Position numbers and translations under genes: made by a program. Of a stretch of 64,000 nucleotides of DNA, positions 11,671 through 23,500 are shown piece by piece (position 1 is the stretch's first letter; every line of letters starts with the position of its first letter). Source of the DNA: Pseudeuparius sepicola. Taxonomy: Eukaryota > Arthropoda > Insecta > Coleoptera > Anthribidae. The stretch spans positions 3,263,153 to 3,327,152 of the forward strand of contig OY987305.1 in NCBI GenBank assembly GCA_963920635.1, read 5' to 3'. The notes below the pieces were generated by a model that saw only the letters and a list, made by a program, of their open reading frames with translations, had not been told where the DNA came from and searched no databases.

Positions 11671-14095
11671 ATATGGTAATAAGTGATATTATTACCAAAC
11701 AGTATTACTTCCACATAAAAAACCCAATATTATAGCAACGCGCATGGAACGTTAATCTTAAAACTGTGAAAATAAATTAATATTTTGAGTTCATTAATGA
11801 ACGCAACCAGTTATTAGCTTAATTTTGCGTTTTGTTTAACATCAAACTTAATTAACAGATGCCGGTGTTTGCTTTTGTAGGTAGAACAAATGGTCGATAA
11901 AATTTTCGGTAAAATCAACAGATTAGAATTTCCCAAAAGCCAACAAACAAACAAGTATAACTTGTTTGTCTGTACAAAACAGGATGCAGCTATATCAATA
12001 AATTTTTATTGAATTACCTGAAGATCAGCCATTATGAAATTAAAAATTTCAGTTTTCTAAATGAAAAGAGATACTTAGTTTATATTCAGCATGTTACCGG
12101 GCTCCAAATTCTCACTAATACTTTCAGTATTTTGTATTTCCAAATACAAATACTCATTTTCTGTATTTAAATAATGAGTGTTTAAATACCAAAAAGTAAT
12201 CTTGATTGGAAACTTCCACAGGCAGAATATGATGATACTAGTTTCTCTTCTGGATGATCTGTATCAATACCAATATCTATATTGTATGATCTAGTATCAA
12301 TACCAAAAAGTATTTAAATATCAAAAAGTATTTTCAACAAATAGAGAGCTCTGAATGCTTATCCTTCAATAAAAAGATAAAAAAAACTTGAAAAGTTTCA
12401 AAACTTCTAAAAAATAAAACATATTTTTATTGTACCATGTTAGATTGACTATATTATACCCGTATATCGAGCATGCACCAGACTTAGTGAGCCCGCTCTA
12501 TAGTGCTCCCACATAATAATAATAATAATAATAATATTTTTTTTTCTACTGAAAATATTTTTGTATTTCGCAGGCTATTTGCGGCTTTTTTCATATGCAT
12601 GCATCGACGTGACAGGATCACGTGGTTCGCCTTGTACATGCATACGTTCTTGTACAGATGTTTTTCAACGTGCCTCGTTGAATACAAATTAACCTGTAAA
12701 ATGGGCTCCATTCTCTTACACTTGTTCTACACGGTAATTTATTTATGTTTAATCGAATCTGCATTGCGTTTCATTGAGAACGATTAGAGTAGACTATATA
12801 ATTTTTTAAAGGTCAATTACTATCCGATTTACGCTTTGACGAACATTTTGCAAGATAAGGTGTTAATAGACGTTGCGTCTGTGTTTTCTTTAATATGGAA
12901 TTACAACAGCACAAAATAAAAACCCACGATAGACAAAATCAATATTTTCTTGCAGAATATAAGGAGTGCTTGCGTAAACAATATGCCTACATTCATAAAA
13001 ATTTGATTTGTTTTCTTTCACGGTGTGCATTTTTCATTATTTTTAACTCGCTCTTGAGATTTCACTTTTTACAGTGCACTTGTGCGAACTACAAAGGTTA
13101 CTTTTACTTTTGACGATTTTTCAGCTTTTCACGTTCTAAATATCTCATCCGACAAGGTAACTTTTCACCGCGGCAAACATCTAATAAATTTTATTGTAAT
13201 TTCAGAATTATGATATTATTTAAATTACAAGTATTTACCGTAGTATGCGGCATTCGAAAGGCATCATCGGCATTTGAACTATTTAGTTTAAATTACTCTA
13301 TAACTCACTACGATATATGGCGTTCTTCTCACAAAACTGTGAGACAAATTCCAAGAAGGTTTCGGCAAAACCGCATCCTAAAATCAATTTTAATTGATTG
13401 CGTATCTTTTAGGAGAAATCCGACCACATTCTAGGATTCAAAAATTAATTACAAAACTCGTTAGGACCTATGGCATTTATTCATATTGATCGGTATTTAT
13501 TAGCCTGGTGGGCTAGTCATTATTCCAAGAATATTTCTGAGAAAAAATCTCCTAGAAGTTAAAATAATTATCAAAGTGGACTTTTTATGTTCCATTGATT
13601 TACACGTAGGTGCAGAATATATCAAATCCTCTGACGCGTAAAAATAATGTAAATTATTTATATCCAGTTAAAGCATCTTTTAGCCATGAGAATTATACGC
13701 TTCGCTCTGAAATATGTGGAAGAATCATGCAAGTTTCAAGTTTTGCTTCATCGGCAAAAATGACGAAATTTTTAAATAACTTCACTCAAGGTGAGTTCTT
13801 TGTTTATAACATAAGCAAGCACGGACCATAATATTCAAACTTGTTTCATAGTTATTTTCCAATAAGAAATCGGCAGAAATGAACTCGGGCATCCGCGATC
13901 TGCGGAATTTCACCTATTTCTATCGCATTTCTATGTACAAGTTGTGTAAGAGCCCAGAGATGCATTTGTTTGGTTGTTATTATTTATAAGGAATTCATTA
14001 AAATATGTCTATTAAAGTAATGCGAACAATGATCCTATATCCAAATGATAGGTGTGTTCACTTTATTACTATGTAATCCATAAACAAGGGTAAAA
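11671..14095. other. Intergenic stretch, no gene seen; short AAT microsatellite
   Basis: (AAT)n at about 12,513-12,535. Several plus-strand frames of 60-94 codons between 12,503 and 13,831 share no frame, splice logic or signature. 12,120-12,320 repeats AAATACCAAAAAGTA-like words. Confidence 0.45.
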
Positions 14096-14424
14096 TATAA
14101 CAAAGGATGTTTTAGTGGCATATCAGGTAAAGGATATTAATTGAAAAAAAATGGCAGTAGGCACTTAACCAACTATAATAAGCTACCGGAGATACGGGTT
14201 CCATCGGCTAGGTGGTGTTATTTATTCCAATTGATATATAGTTAGTAGCGGTGAGATGTAGGAGACTTCGGCGTCTTCTACAGCTACTAGAAGGGGTTAG
14301 AGGGTGTAGGACTGTAGGGTAACCATTCATGATTGTTGGTTATGTGAATTTCCTATTTGTTCATCAACCCCGTTGATCAACCCACAAAATTCGACGTTTG
14401 AACGTGGAAATTCTAATCTAAACG

Positions 14425-15890
14425 GTGAGAGATAGAACAACGGTTAAATTGGGAAAAACTTGCGCAATTAAAATGGTACAAACAGATTTCTAATACCTTT
14501 TTTCGTTTTTGAGTTATTTTGAAAAAAGTATTATTTTGCGCTTTCGATTTTTTTTAAGTTATTATCACAGATAGAAAAAAAAGAAAAACACCTTCTTATG
14601 GTAATTTTTAACGGGCTTTAAGATGGCGTTTTTAGATTTATTCTACAACATTCCGTTTTTGAGAAACCATCTTCAACTTTTTTTTAAATACCGAAATGGA
14701 TTTTTTTGCAGATTTTGAAAGCACTTTTCATTGCAAAAACCATGATGTATGACACGAAATATTTTTAAAATGTTTTGAGACAATTAACTATACTGAAAAT
14801 TCCCTTTTTTCCATTAATTTTTTTCTATTGCGCCCCTGTATTTAATAATAAGAAGTCTAAATATTAATCAGTATTGTCAACAATTTAATTTACAGTTTAT
14901 TTTTACTTCGACAACTTAATATTTTTAAATATGGCCCTGTCTGGTAGGTACCTAAGTGTTTTACTCTGTTGTTGTACAGCAAAGAGTGTCGCATTGTGTT
15001 TTGGAGTAAATTCTTCGCTTTTTCTAATTGTGAGAAGAAAGCTCAAATAAAACCAATAACTTTTGCCATTTATTAATTGCAACAATACATTCGTTCGGCT
15101 TCTGCACTATTTCTGTGACACAAGATATAACATGCTAACATGTTAAATTTGTCGTCATTTGAAAAAGCACTCTCCATTTCTAATAATACAAATTATTAAC
15201 TAAATGATACCGTGGGAGTTATGACAAATGACAAGGGGTTGGTTTCGTTGTTTCAAAGCCTTCTAGGAGGAGGATTTTTATTTATTTTGTTTATTATCGT
15301 ATGTGACTGTTATTAGTCTTTGCCGTCCTTTTTTGGCTCTCCGATTGATAGATAAGTTGTAAGTTAAATTGTTGACAATACTGATTATACTGATTAATAT
15401 TTAGATTAAATACAGGGCCGCATTAGAAAAAAAATAATAGAAAAAAAAGGAATTTTCAGTATAATTGTCTCAAAACATTTTAAAAATATTTCGTGTCATA
15501 CGTCATGGTATTTGCAATAAAATGTGCTTATAAAATCTGCAAAAATGCATTTCCGTATTTAAAAAAATAAAGTTGAAGATGGTTTCTCGAAAACGAAACG
15601 TTGTAGAACAAATCTAAAAACGCCATCTTAAAGCCCGTTAAAAATTACCATAAGAAGGTGTTTTTCTTTTTTTTCTATCTGTGATAACAACTTCAGAAAA
15701 AAATAAAATCGAAAACGCAAAATTTTACTTTTTTCAAAATAACTCAAAAACGAAAAAAGATATTAGAAATCTGTTTGTACCATTTTATTGACCTTAAAAT
15801 TGCGCAACTTTTTCCCCATTTAACCGTTGTTCTATCTCTTGCCGTTTGCAAGATCCCCATGCTGTTCATTCTTATCCGGGACACATTGTA
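14425..15890. mobile_element. Foldback element with long inverted arms, copy 2
   Basis: Second copy of the element at 10,190-11,670, missing the first about 30 bp on the left. It ends at the right terminus ATTCTTATCCGGGACACAT and has no palindrome insertion at its centre. Confidence 0.75.
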
Positions 15891-17419
15891 TAGTAGTCGC
15901 ACCGAAAGACTGCGTCCGCGGGGAAGTGGGGAAGCGCGAGGTACGCTTTGTTGCTATTGAGAGGAGGAATGATTAACCTTGGGCGTACGCCTCGAATTTT
16001 ATAGTTTTGGAAACTTGTAGTATTTTCGAGATCATGAGTCTTTCAGGGTGTACAATACATAGCCAAGCGCAATCTTATATTACATTTTTATATCATCTTC
16101 CGCATATGAAAGTATAAGTAAAATAACAATTTATTTATTTTGACAAAAAGTGATCTTTCCGTACTGTACAATGTCAAGCCAAGAACAGATTATAAATAGG
16201 TAATAAAGGATGCTTTAGTGGCATATCTTAGATATGCCACTAAAAAATCTTTCTTTGTAAATATAACCTATTTATGCTACAGCAGTTAAGTTTATACTGT
16301 GGTAATAGGCACAAAGGACAGCAATTTTTCTTGTATTTCACAGATTTAATTTAAATGCTATTAGAAATGCATTTCCTTGTGTAAACATCCCTAGTGGAAC
16401 ATTTTTCAATGTTCGTGAACATGCCTATTAACATTGTCCTCGTTTTCCAAAACCAATACATGCCTGACAACTGATAAAACCCTAATAGATAACAGTACAT
16501 ACTTAATGCCCGATACGCGACCTATTCATGTGGTAAATAGGAATCTGACATTTTATTAGTAGGTTATTAAAGAAGGATCCTTGTTTGAATAGCGATAAGA
16601 TGGCTTTATAGCCGCATTTACAGTTTTTCGCTTTTTCTTCACCTCAATTAGCTCCAGTAAACAATACCCTGAAAATGTGGGTATTAATAGCGGTCGATAC
16701 CCCTTGCTGATACTGCGATTTTTACTGATTTATGCCTTGTAGTCAACCATCCAAGAAAATATTTAACATAGATTTATTTCTAATTTTAGTGGGGGAATGT
16801 GCCTCGTTTTTTTCTTAACTTTTTTATAAAGTTCCGAATTTTTCGTAGCTCCCTGATATTTGGGGTATTTTAAAAACCCTTTTGATTGTTTACATAAATT
16901 TATGTAAAATAACTCCAACGAAGGTCTATGATCTATCATCAAAATCAAATAAGGATTAGATTAGAAGTCTTTGTTTATTTCCTAAATGTTTATAATAATG
17001 ATAAAGACCACGGGCTATTTATTCCTTTTCGTGGTGAATGGTGTCATAATATTGATTTTGTATCGACCAACCCAGCGTCTATGTGTAGTTTGCACACAAT
17101 CCAAGGTTCAGTTTTGCGTCAAAAACAAAGCGCTGCAGTCATGGCAAATTGATCAGCACAAAACGCTGAAACAACCTTTTTTATTTTACGGTTAGCTAAA
17201 TGCAAGACGGCAGCGAAAAACTTATTTTTGCTACAGACAAGGATGGATTTTTGTACCTGTAACCTGCAAAGGTTGAAAAAATGCACACATAAAAATCCAC
17301 TCTTGTTTATTAATATACATACATTAAGTAGCTATATGTCGAATATTATATTACCCTCCACCTTCTAACCCCTTCTAGTACTTGTAGAAGTTTCCTATAT
17401 CTTACCGCTGCTTACTATA

Positions 17420-19319
17420 CAGGGTGGTTCAGTTTTAAGCGACCAAACTGTAACCGGTAACCGGTATCTTTTTAAGGCCTTATAAAAAAAGTTACAGGGT
17501 GTAAAAGTTTTGTGGGCTTTATTGAATATTTACCAAACTAGTTGAGATATTTAAGGAAAATTTGGTACATGTTATAATGCCATGAGGTAGCATAAAACCT
17601 GTAATATGTGGACCAATTATGGTTTTTATAAAAAAATGAATCACCTTGTATGTAATAAAATGACAAGAACTTAATTTAGTGGGAAATAAGTAAATTTTTA
17701 AGTGCGAAGACTCTTTTTATTTGTGAAAGCTTTCTCAGTAGTTTAACTGCTTCTTCAGTCACTCTAAAATTACATTAAAATAGTTTTTGTTATATTAATT
17801 TCAAAATTACTTACAATTAAGTGAGTTCCTAATATAATGTACAGATGTTAATTGAATTATACATTGGACAGGGCAAAAGTACAACATTTTTTAAATTTAG
17901 ATTTGACAAAAAGCTAGTTCAATATGACACTTAAAAAATAGTTTATTTTTAAAGGTATATAAAAGTAGTTACTATTATTATACCTTTACCTAGGTATATT
18001 TGAATTATTATTGTTGTTAATAAAATTAGGTTTATTTTCTACGAAAAGTAAATTTGAAAAAATTATATTAAGGTCCTGAATGTCTGTTCTTTTGATAAGA
18101 GTATTAGGTAATAAAATTAAAATAAAAAGAGTAGTAATAAAATGTATATATTTTTTATACAGGGACCGGCAGAAAGTTGGACACAAAAATATTTTTTAAT
18201 ATTTTTGAACTCTGATTTCGATTAATTTAAATTTTTAGCTGCTAATCGAACAAAATTAAAGTTTTGTAGCAAATTCATGTGTTATCCGATGATAAGTTGC
18301 GCTTGGGGTATTTTGTTTTTTGTGATATACAGGGTGATCGAAAAAAATACAAAAAAGTTAAATTTCTTTTTTTTTTACTAGGTGGCTGTGACTTTAAATC
18401 TAATATCCACCTTTGATTCCAAACAACTTTTGTAAGTAACTTTTTACCGTATGTATTTTAAAAAATAAGGGTACTTTACTCTTGAGCTATTTTGACATTT
18501 TTGAATCTACCTCGTATCCTAAAAGAGATATTTAAATTTTGATAGGTGCGTTTTGAGTTTAAAATAATGCACCAACTTTTATCAAGAATAAAATTTTCTG
18601 AGAAGTTAGTAATAAAAAAGTTTTCCATTTGTGTCCAACTTTCTGCCGGTCACTGTATAGATTTTAATTGTAAACAAAAATTTCCTTTTTGCAATTTTTT
18701 TTTCATGCCAAATTTGATTTTTTGTATTATTTCAGGGTATTTCTGAAAAATTAACTAAAAAATTTGCTCTGTGGGTAAGACTCGAAGTAGAACAAATGTG
18801 TTTCTTTCTTTTTAAAAGTATAGCCTTAAATAGGTAAGTTTATGGGAAAAAGTTACTTTGTTTAAAGTAAGAAACACATTTTGAGCAAATTTTTTAGTTA
18901 ATTTTTCAAAAATCCTTAAATATTACAAAAAATATCAAATTTGCCATGAAACCATATGACACATTCGAAAAATTGCCAAGAGGGCATTTTTGTTTACAAT
19001 TAAAATCGACATAAAAAATCAATACACTTTATTACTGTACAAGGTGATTCATTTTTTTTATAAAAACAATTGTACTAATTACTCACTTCTACGCCACTGG
19101 TTTTTCAAGGTGCATGATATTAAGAGGTTTTATGCTAACCTATGCCTTTATAACGTGTACCAAATTTGACCTAAATTTCTCAACTAGTTTGGTAAATATT
19201 CAATAAAGTCCAATTTTTTTTAAAGTTACACCCTGTACCTTTTTTATAAGGACTTAAAACGATACAGTTTATATGAGAAGATCTATCACATTTTGGTTCC
19301 TTAAAAGTGAACCGTCCTG
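17420..19319. mobile_element. CAGGGTG-type foldback element, TA target, with nested MITE
   Basis: The ends CAGGGTGGTTC and GAACCGTCCTG are flanked by TA (17418-17419 and 19320-19321). Arms of about 260 bp (AGTTGAGATATTTAAGG, ACCAAACTAGTTGAG) are inverted. It is the same family as 44,624-45,804. A 496-bp MITE is nested at 18,160-18,655. 17,690-18,158 is an extra segment not shared with that copy. Confidence 0.7.
18160..18655. mobile_element. 496-bp MITE, TA target, copy 1
   Basis: The terminal inverted repeats start CAGGGACCGGCAGAAAGTTG on the left and CAGTGACCGGCAGAAAGTTG (complement) on the right, with TA on both sides. The second copy is at 41,249-41,698. No coding capacity. Confidence 0.85.
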
Positions 19320-19430
19320 TACAGTCAATATAGTCCTATGCTGGGAGTTGCGGATTAAAATCACGGCTGGAGTGCATTTTTTTCAACTTTTTTCCCTTAG
19401 CTGATATGCCACAAAAAACATCCCTCTTTA

Positions 19431-20551
19431 TTTTCGCTCGCCGGTGTCTGCTTCATGTAGGACAAAGAATTTATGCAAATCCTTTGGTATTGTGTTTATT
19501 TATGTAAGAATGCCTTTTCAGGAATTTTATGGTTATTTTTTACAATACAATAGGCGCATTCACCGATCGCATACCAAAGGTATTGGTAAGTTGCTTCTTC
19601 GGCTGAAAACAATGAAATTTTCTTCAAAATTGCTCGTTATTTATTTCTGAGTTTTTAGTTTGGGAACCACCTTGTATACTGAGCTATTATTTGTTCGATA
19701 TTTTTAACGCCGTTTTTATTGTCGCATTGACAAGGTTAACGACTTTGCTGTCGCCCTGACGCGTTAAAAAAAGAAGTTGAATTTTTTATGTTAACGGCAC
19801 ATTTTTGCACCTCGGTATTATGTTTCTGCTTACGACGAACAAAAAAGAGACGACAGTCATGTGTGATGGTGATGTGCCTGGTGATGTCATCGTCATCCAT
19901 GAACATGTGAGGTTGAGTTTTTTTAAAGAAATTTTGAACCTTATAAGTAGAAGCATTCTGGAATTATAAGAATAAATTCAAACAATATGCATATAAATGA
20001 AGAGAATATAATACGAACTAGGTAAATATCCATAATGTTAATAATATGCCTTGTGATTCTTTGTTCTTAAAGTCGATAAATCACCATTAAATGCCAGCAG
20101 CCATATTTTTAAACAACATATTATTTATGGTACACTTTTTAGTCATCGAACTCCGACAACCAGTTTGTGTGAGTTTGTTGAATAATTTAATTTATTGACA
20201 ATTTTTTCCGTCTATATAAATATGCTAAGGTTTCCAATAGACTTGTTTTTATTGTGGCTTACCTGGCATGCCTTTCATTTCATTGAAACTTACCAGCCAG
20301 TCGAATTTGTTTAAATCATTTCAAATATTTTACCTGGTAAGCAACCTTCGGTATCTTGATAATTAACGATTGTCATTAAAAATGTATTATAGTTTTGGGG
20401 ACCATTGCTACTGCTCGCAGTATTACTTAGTAGTACTACTTTATAAGTGTTCTGTAGTCACTGTTTGTATTCAGAATCAAGAAAAGTTGTAAACATAATT
20501 TAACTAGAAAATAATTTTACAAGTAAGATATATGTTTATGTTTGCTTGCAG
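19431..20551. other. Region upstream of the PDZ coding start, no exon placed
   Basis: 19,690-19,910 is locally richer in GC and CG (GACGCGTTAAAAAA, ACGACGAACAAAAAAG) and could hold the PDZ gene's promoter or non-coding first exon, which the acceptor at 20,551 requires. No start site is visible. Confidence 0.35.
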
Positions 20552-20554
20552 AAA

Positions 20555-23500
20555 ATGAGGTGGTTTCGGAAGCAAGACGAGTCGCCTAGATTACTGAGTC
20601 TATCCCCCTTGCGGATATCCGAGTCCCAGATTTGTCCAGTAACTCCTAATGAAAACAATGAGAGGACCGCTGAAGTGACAATTTTGAAAATGCCAAGAGA
20701 AAATGTTAGACACCGTTCGAGAATTGGTAAGTAAATCCGCCGCAATTAATTGCTACCTCCACGTTACTTTGTTTTAAATCCACTAACACTAAGAAAATAA
20801 AAGAGTAGAACACGGTTTTATTTTGCTTCTATATTAGAGGGTCGGAGGGGGGGGGGGGGGGGAGAAGACAAGGTTATTTGTTTACATTGGCATTTCTTAA
20901 ATCCAGTCTTTTTATTTTTCATCCGATTTTAGCCGGATTTTTTCTAAAGATAGATCACAAAAAACTCTACTTTGGTGTAAAATATCAGGTCTTATTCTCA
21001 ATTTTCAAGGCTTACTACGAATTTTTGTTTAATAAAAAATTACGATAACCATTTAGGGATTTTATTATTTAAAATCTGACCTCACTGTTAACCAGGACAC
21101 CCTAAAACCCTCACACACCAAATTTGAACAAAAAATATACAGGGAGTTCCTTTCTGCGGGTTGTCAAAGTTGAGCAAAGTAGGAATTTTAAAAGACATCT
21201 GGCAAGTCAAGTGTGCCATGGAATCCCCTTAAAACAGTTGAATGGTCAACGGGACCACTCAAAGTGTTGGTGTGTAAAGATCCAATAGAAAATATACAGA
21301 GTGTCTTTCTCTGTGCAAGATCAAAATACTTAATTTTTTTGGGGTCAAAAATCGAGTATATCAAAACCGCCCCAGACACTTTAAACAAACTAAGTCTAAA
21401 AATACACAACAGAAAACGCACAGAAAATGTATCATTTTAGACAGCGATTTTAATTAGAAAGCTCTAATAATTTAAATTGTTTTTTATTTGTTGGTTGGCA
21501 TTTTGTAAAGGAATAAATTACTTTTGTGTTTATTAATGTTTTTTTCAATAATTCCATTATAAAGTTTCATAAAAATTCAGCATTTTGAGATGGCCCACAG
21601 AAAAATACCCTGTACATTTTTGTATTGAATCTTTGAACACAAACACTTTGAGTAGTCCTGTTGATCATTCAACTGTTTTGGGGAGATTCCACGACACACT
21701 TGACTCGCCAGATGCCTTTAAAATTCCCATTTTCATGTTGTTCATTTGGAACCCTGTACAATAGAACTTCCTGTATATTTTTTGTTCAAATTTGGGATGT
21801 GGGGGTTTTGGGGTGTCCTGATTAACTCTGTGTGTCAGATTTTAAATAAAAAAAAATCGCTAAATGGTTTTCGTCCTTTATTTTTACTAGAAAAAAAATT
21901 CGGAGTAGCCTTGAAAATTGAAATTAAGACCCACAATTTTGCACCACAGTAGAGTTGTTTGTGACCTATCTTTCGGACGAAAAATACAAATTTTACGGGG
22001 TGCTTCCATTTCAAATGGGCCACCCTGTATATGTGTTACTTGAGATTATACTTCTAGTCCTATATTAAATTTGGTACCTACTGTGAAGAAGTCATTCGAT
22101 CAGTTTTAGTTACCACAATATTGGTTTAGCGTAACTAAGAGAGTGGTATTTTAGCGAGAATTCAACGCCTGCCAATATGAACCAATGAAATGAAATGACA
22201 TGAAATTATATATTTTGAAATATTAACCAATCAGGTGATGATTTCAGAGGTAATACCACTAGTGGTATTTTCGCTGAAATCCTACTCTCTTAGTTACGTC
22301 CTAGTTACGCTAAACCAATATTATAGCAGCTAAAAACTGATAACCCGATAACTTCTTCACATTACCAAATTTAACATAGGACTAGAAAATATGTTTTAAG
22401 TTAACACCTTGATCGTTGTAAAGTATCTAGTAGCACAAAAAATCATAATATTCAGAACCGAAAGCTCAACCTAAATGACAGCTATCAAATAGACTTTAAC
22501 TTTTAAGCATGGTAATTAAATTTATGTACGACTAGTTAAGTAAAACAGTCATCTGACCTCAGTGGACTAGGGGCATGATTCTCGCTTTGCGTGCGATAGG
22601 TCGCGGGTTCAAATCCGGGTTGTGGGCTGCATTTTTTATTTTTTAAATTACATTTTTGGAGAGGGGAAATATTTATAACTCTTGTAGTTATTTTATTCCG
22701 AAGAAGTTGGGTTGTTAAATTATGGCTATACATACACACGGAATAATTATTAAACTATTTGCAGTTGTTAAATTCTCTTTTTAAATACAACTCGTGGTAT
22801 GCTTTATCACTCATTATAATCCCAATGCTAAGAAAATACCACTCCTGCTGCGCAGTCGTGGTATTTTCAGCTTTGGGATTATAATTCGAAAAATTAAGGA
22901 AAGGTATTATCGATAATAGGCACACCACTTGTTATATTACCCCTGAAAATCTACACTCGTGGTATTTAATTTAGGCGTTTAATTCTCAAATTAATATATC
23001 ATTGTAACCCCTTCACACAAAAAAAAACTTTGGTGCCTTGGTTCGCAAATAAATAAAATAATAAAAATAATGGCGAACCTGGAAATAATCGTTATGCAAA
23101 AAAATGATAGATACCACACCCGTGGTGATACCGTTTTAGGCTAATTGCATAGGTGCATAAACGAGAGTAAATAAAAGACTATTATTAACTTATTTGCTTT
23201 ACTGGTTCTAGCTCGTTGAAGCATTCCTAGAAAACTGCTAACCTACGAGTTTACGAGTAGTTATCGAGAAATAAGGCTCGAGACACGTCCATTTCCTACT
23301 TCATTTTCATTTATCAAATTTCTAAATTTACGATAGCGCGTTTTATCGGCATAGGCTGTTGTTAAAACAATAGATGTATCGGAGAAATGGTGATTGTTCG
23401 CACGGCTACTTGATTGTCTTTGACATTTCATTTGTTGGAGTACGCATTATAGATTTCCGGGTAGCTATAAAAATTGAAAGATTGCAAACTGTAAAAATCT

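Larger units (their letters stand above)
14096..19430. mobile_element. Large inverted-repeat element hosting nested insertions
   Basis: 14,100-14,310 (GGATGTTTTAGTGGCATATC ... CTACTAGAAGGGGTTAG) is repeated in inverse at 17,350-17,419 plus 19,320-19,430. The right arm is split by the element at 17,420-19,319. A further element copy occupies 14,425-15,890. 15,895-17,340 is its remaining interior, without recognised coding sequence. Confidence 0.55.

Noticed and set aside
12503..13831. Series of plus-strand frames of 72-94 codons
   Set aside because: Different frames, low complexity, no splice sites in phase, no recognised family; likely chance.
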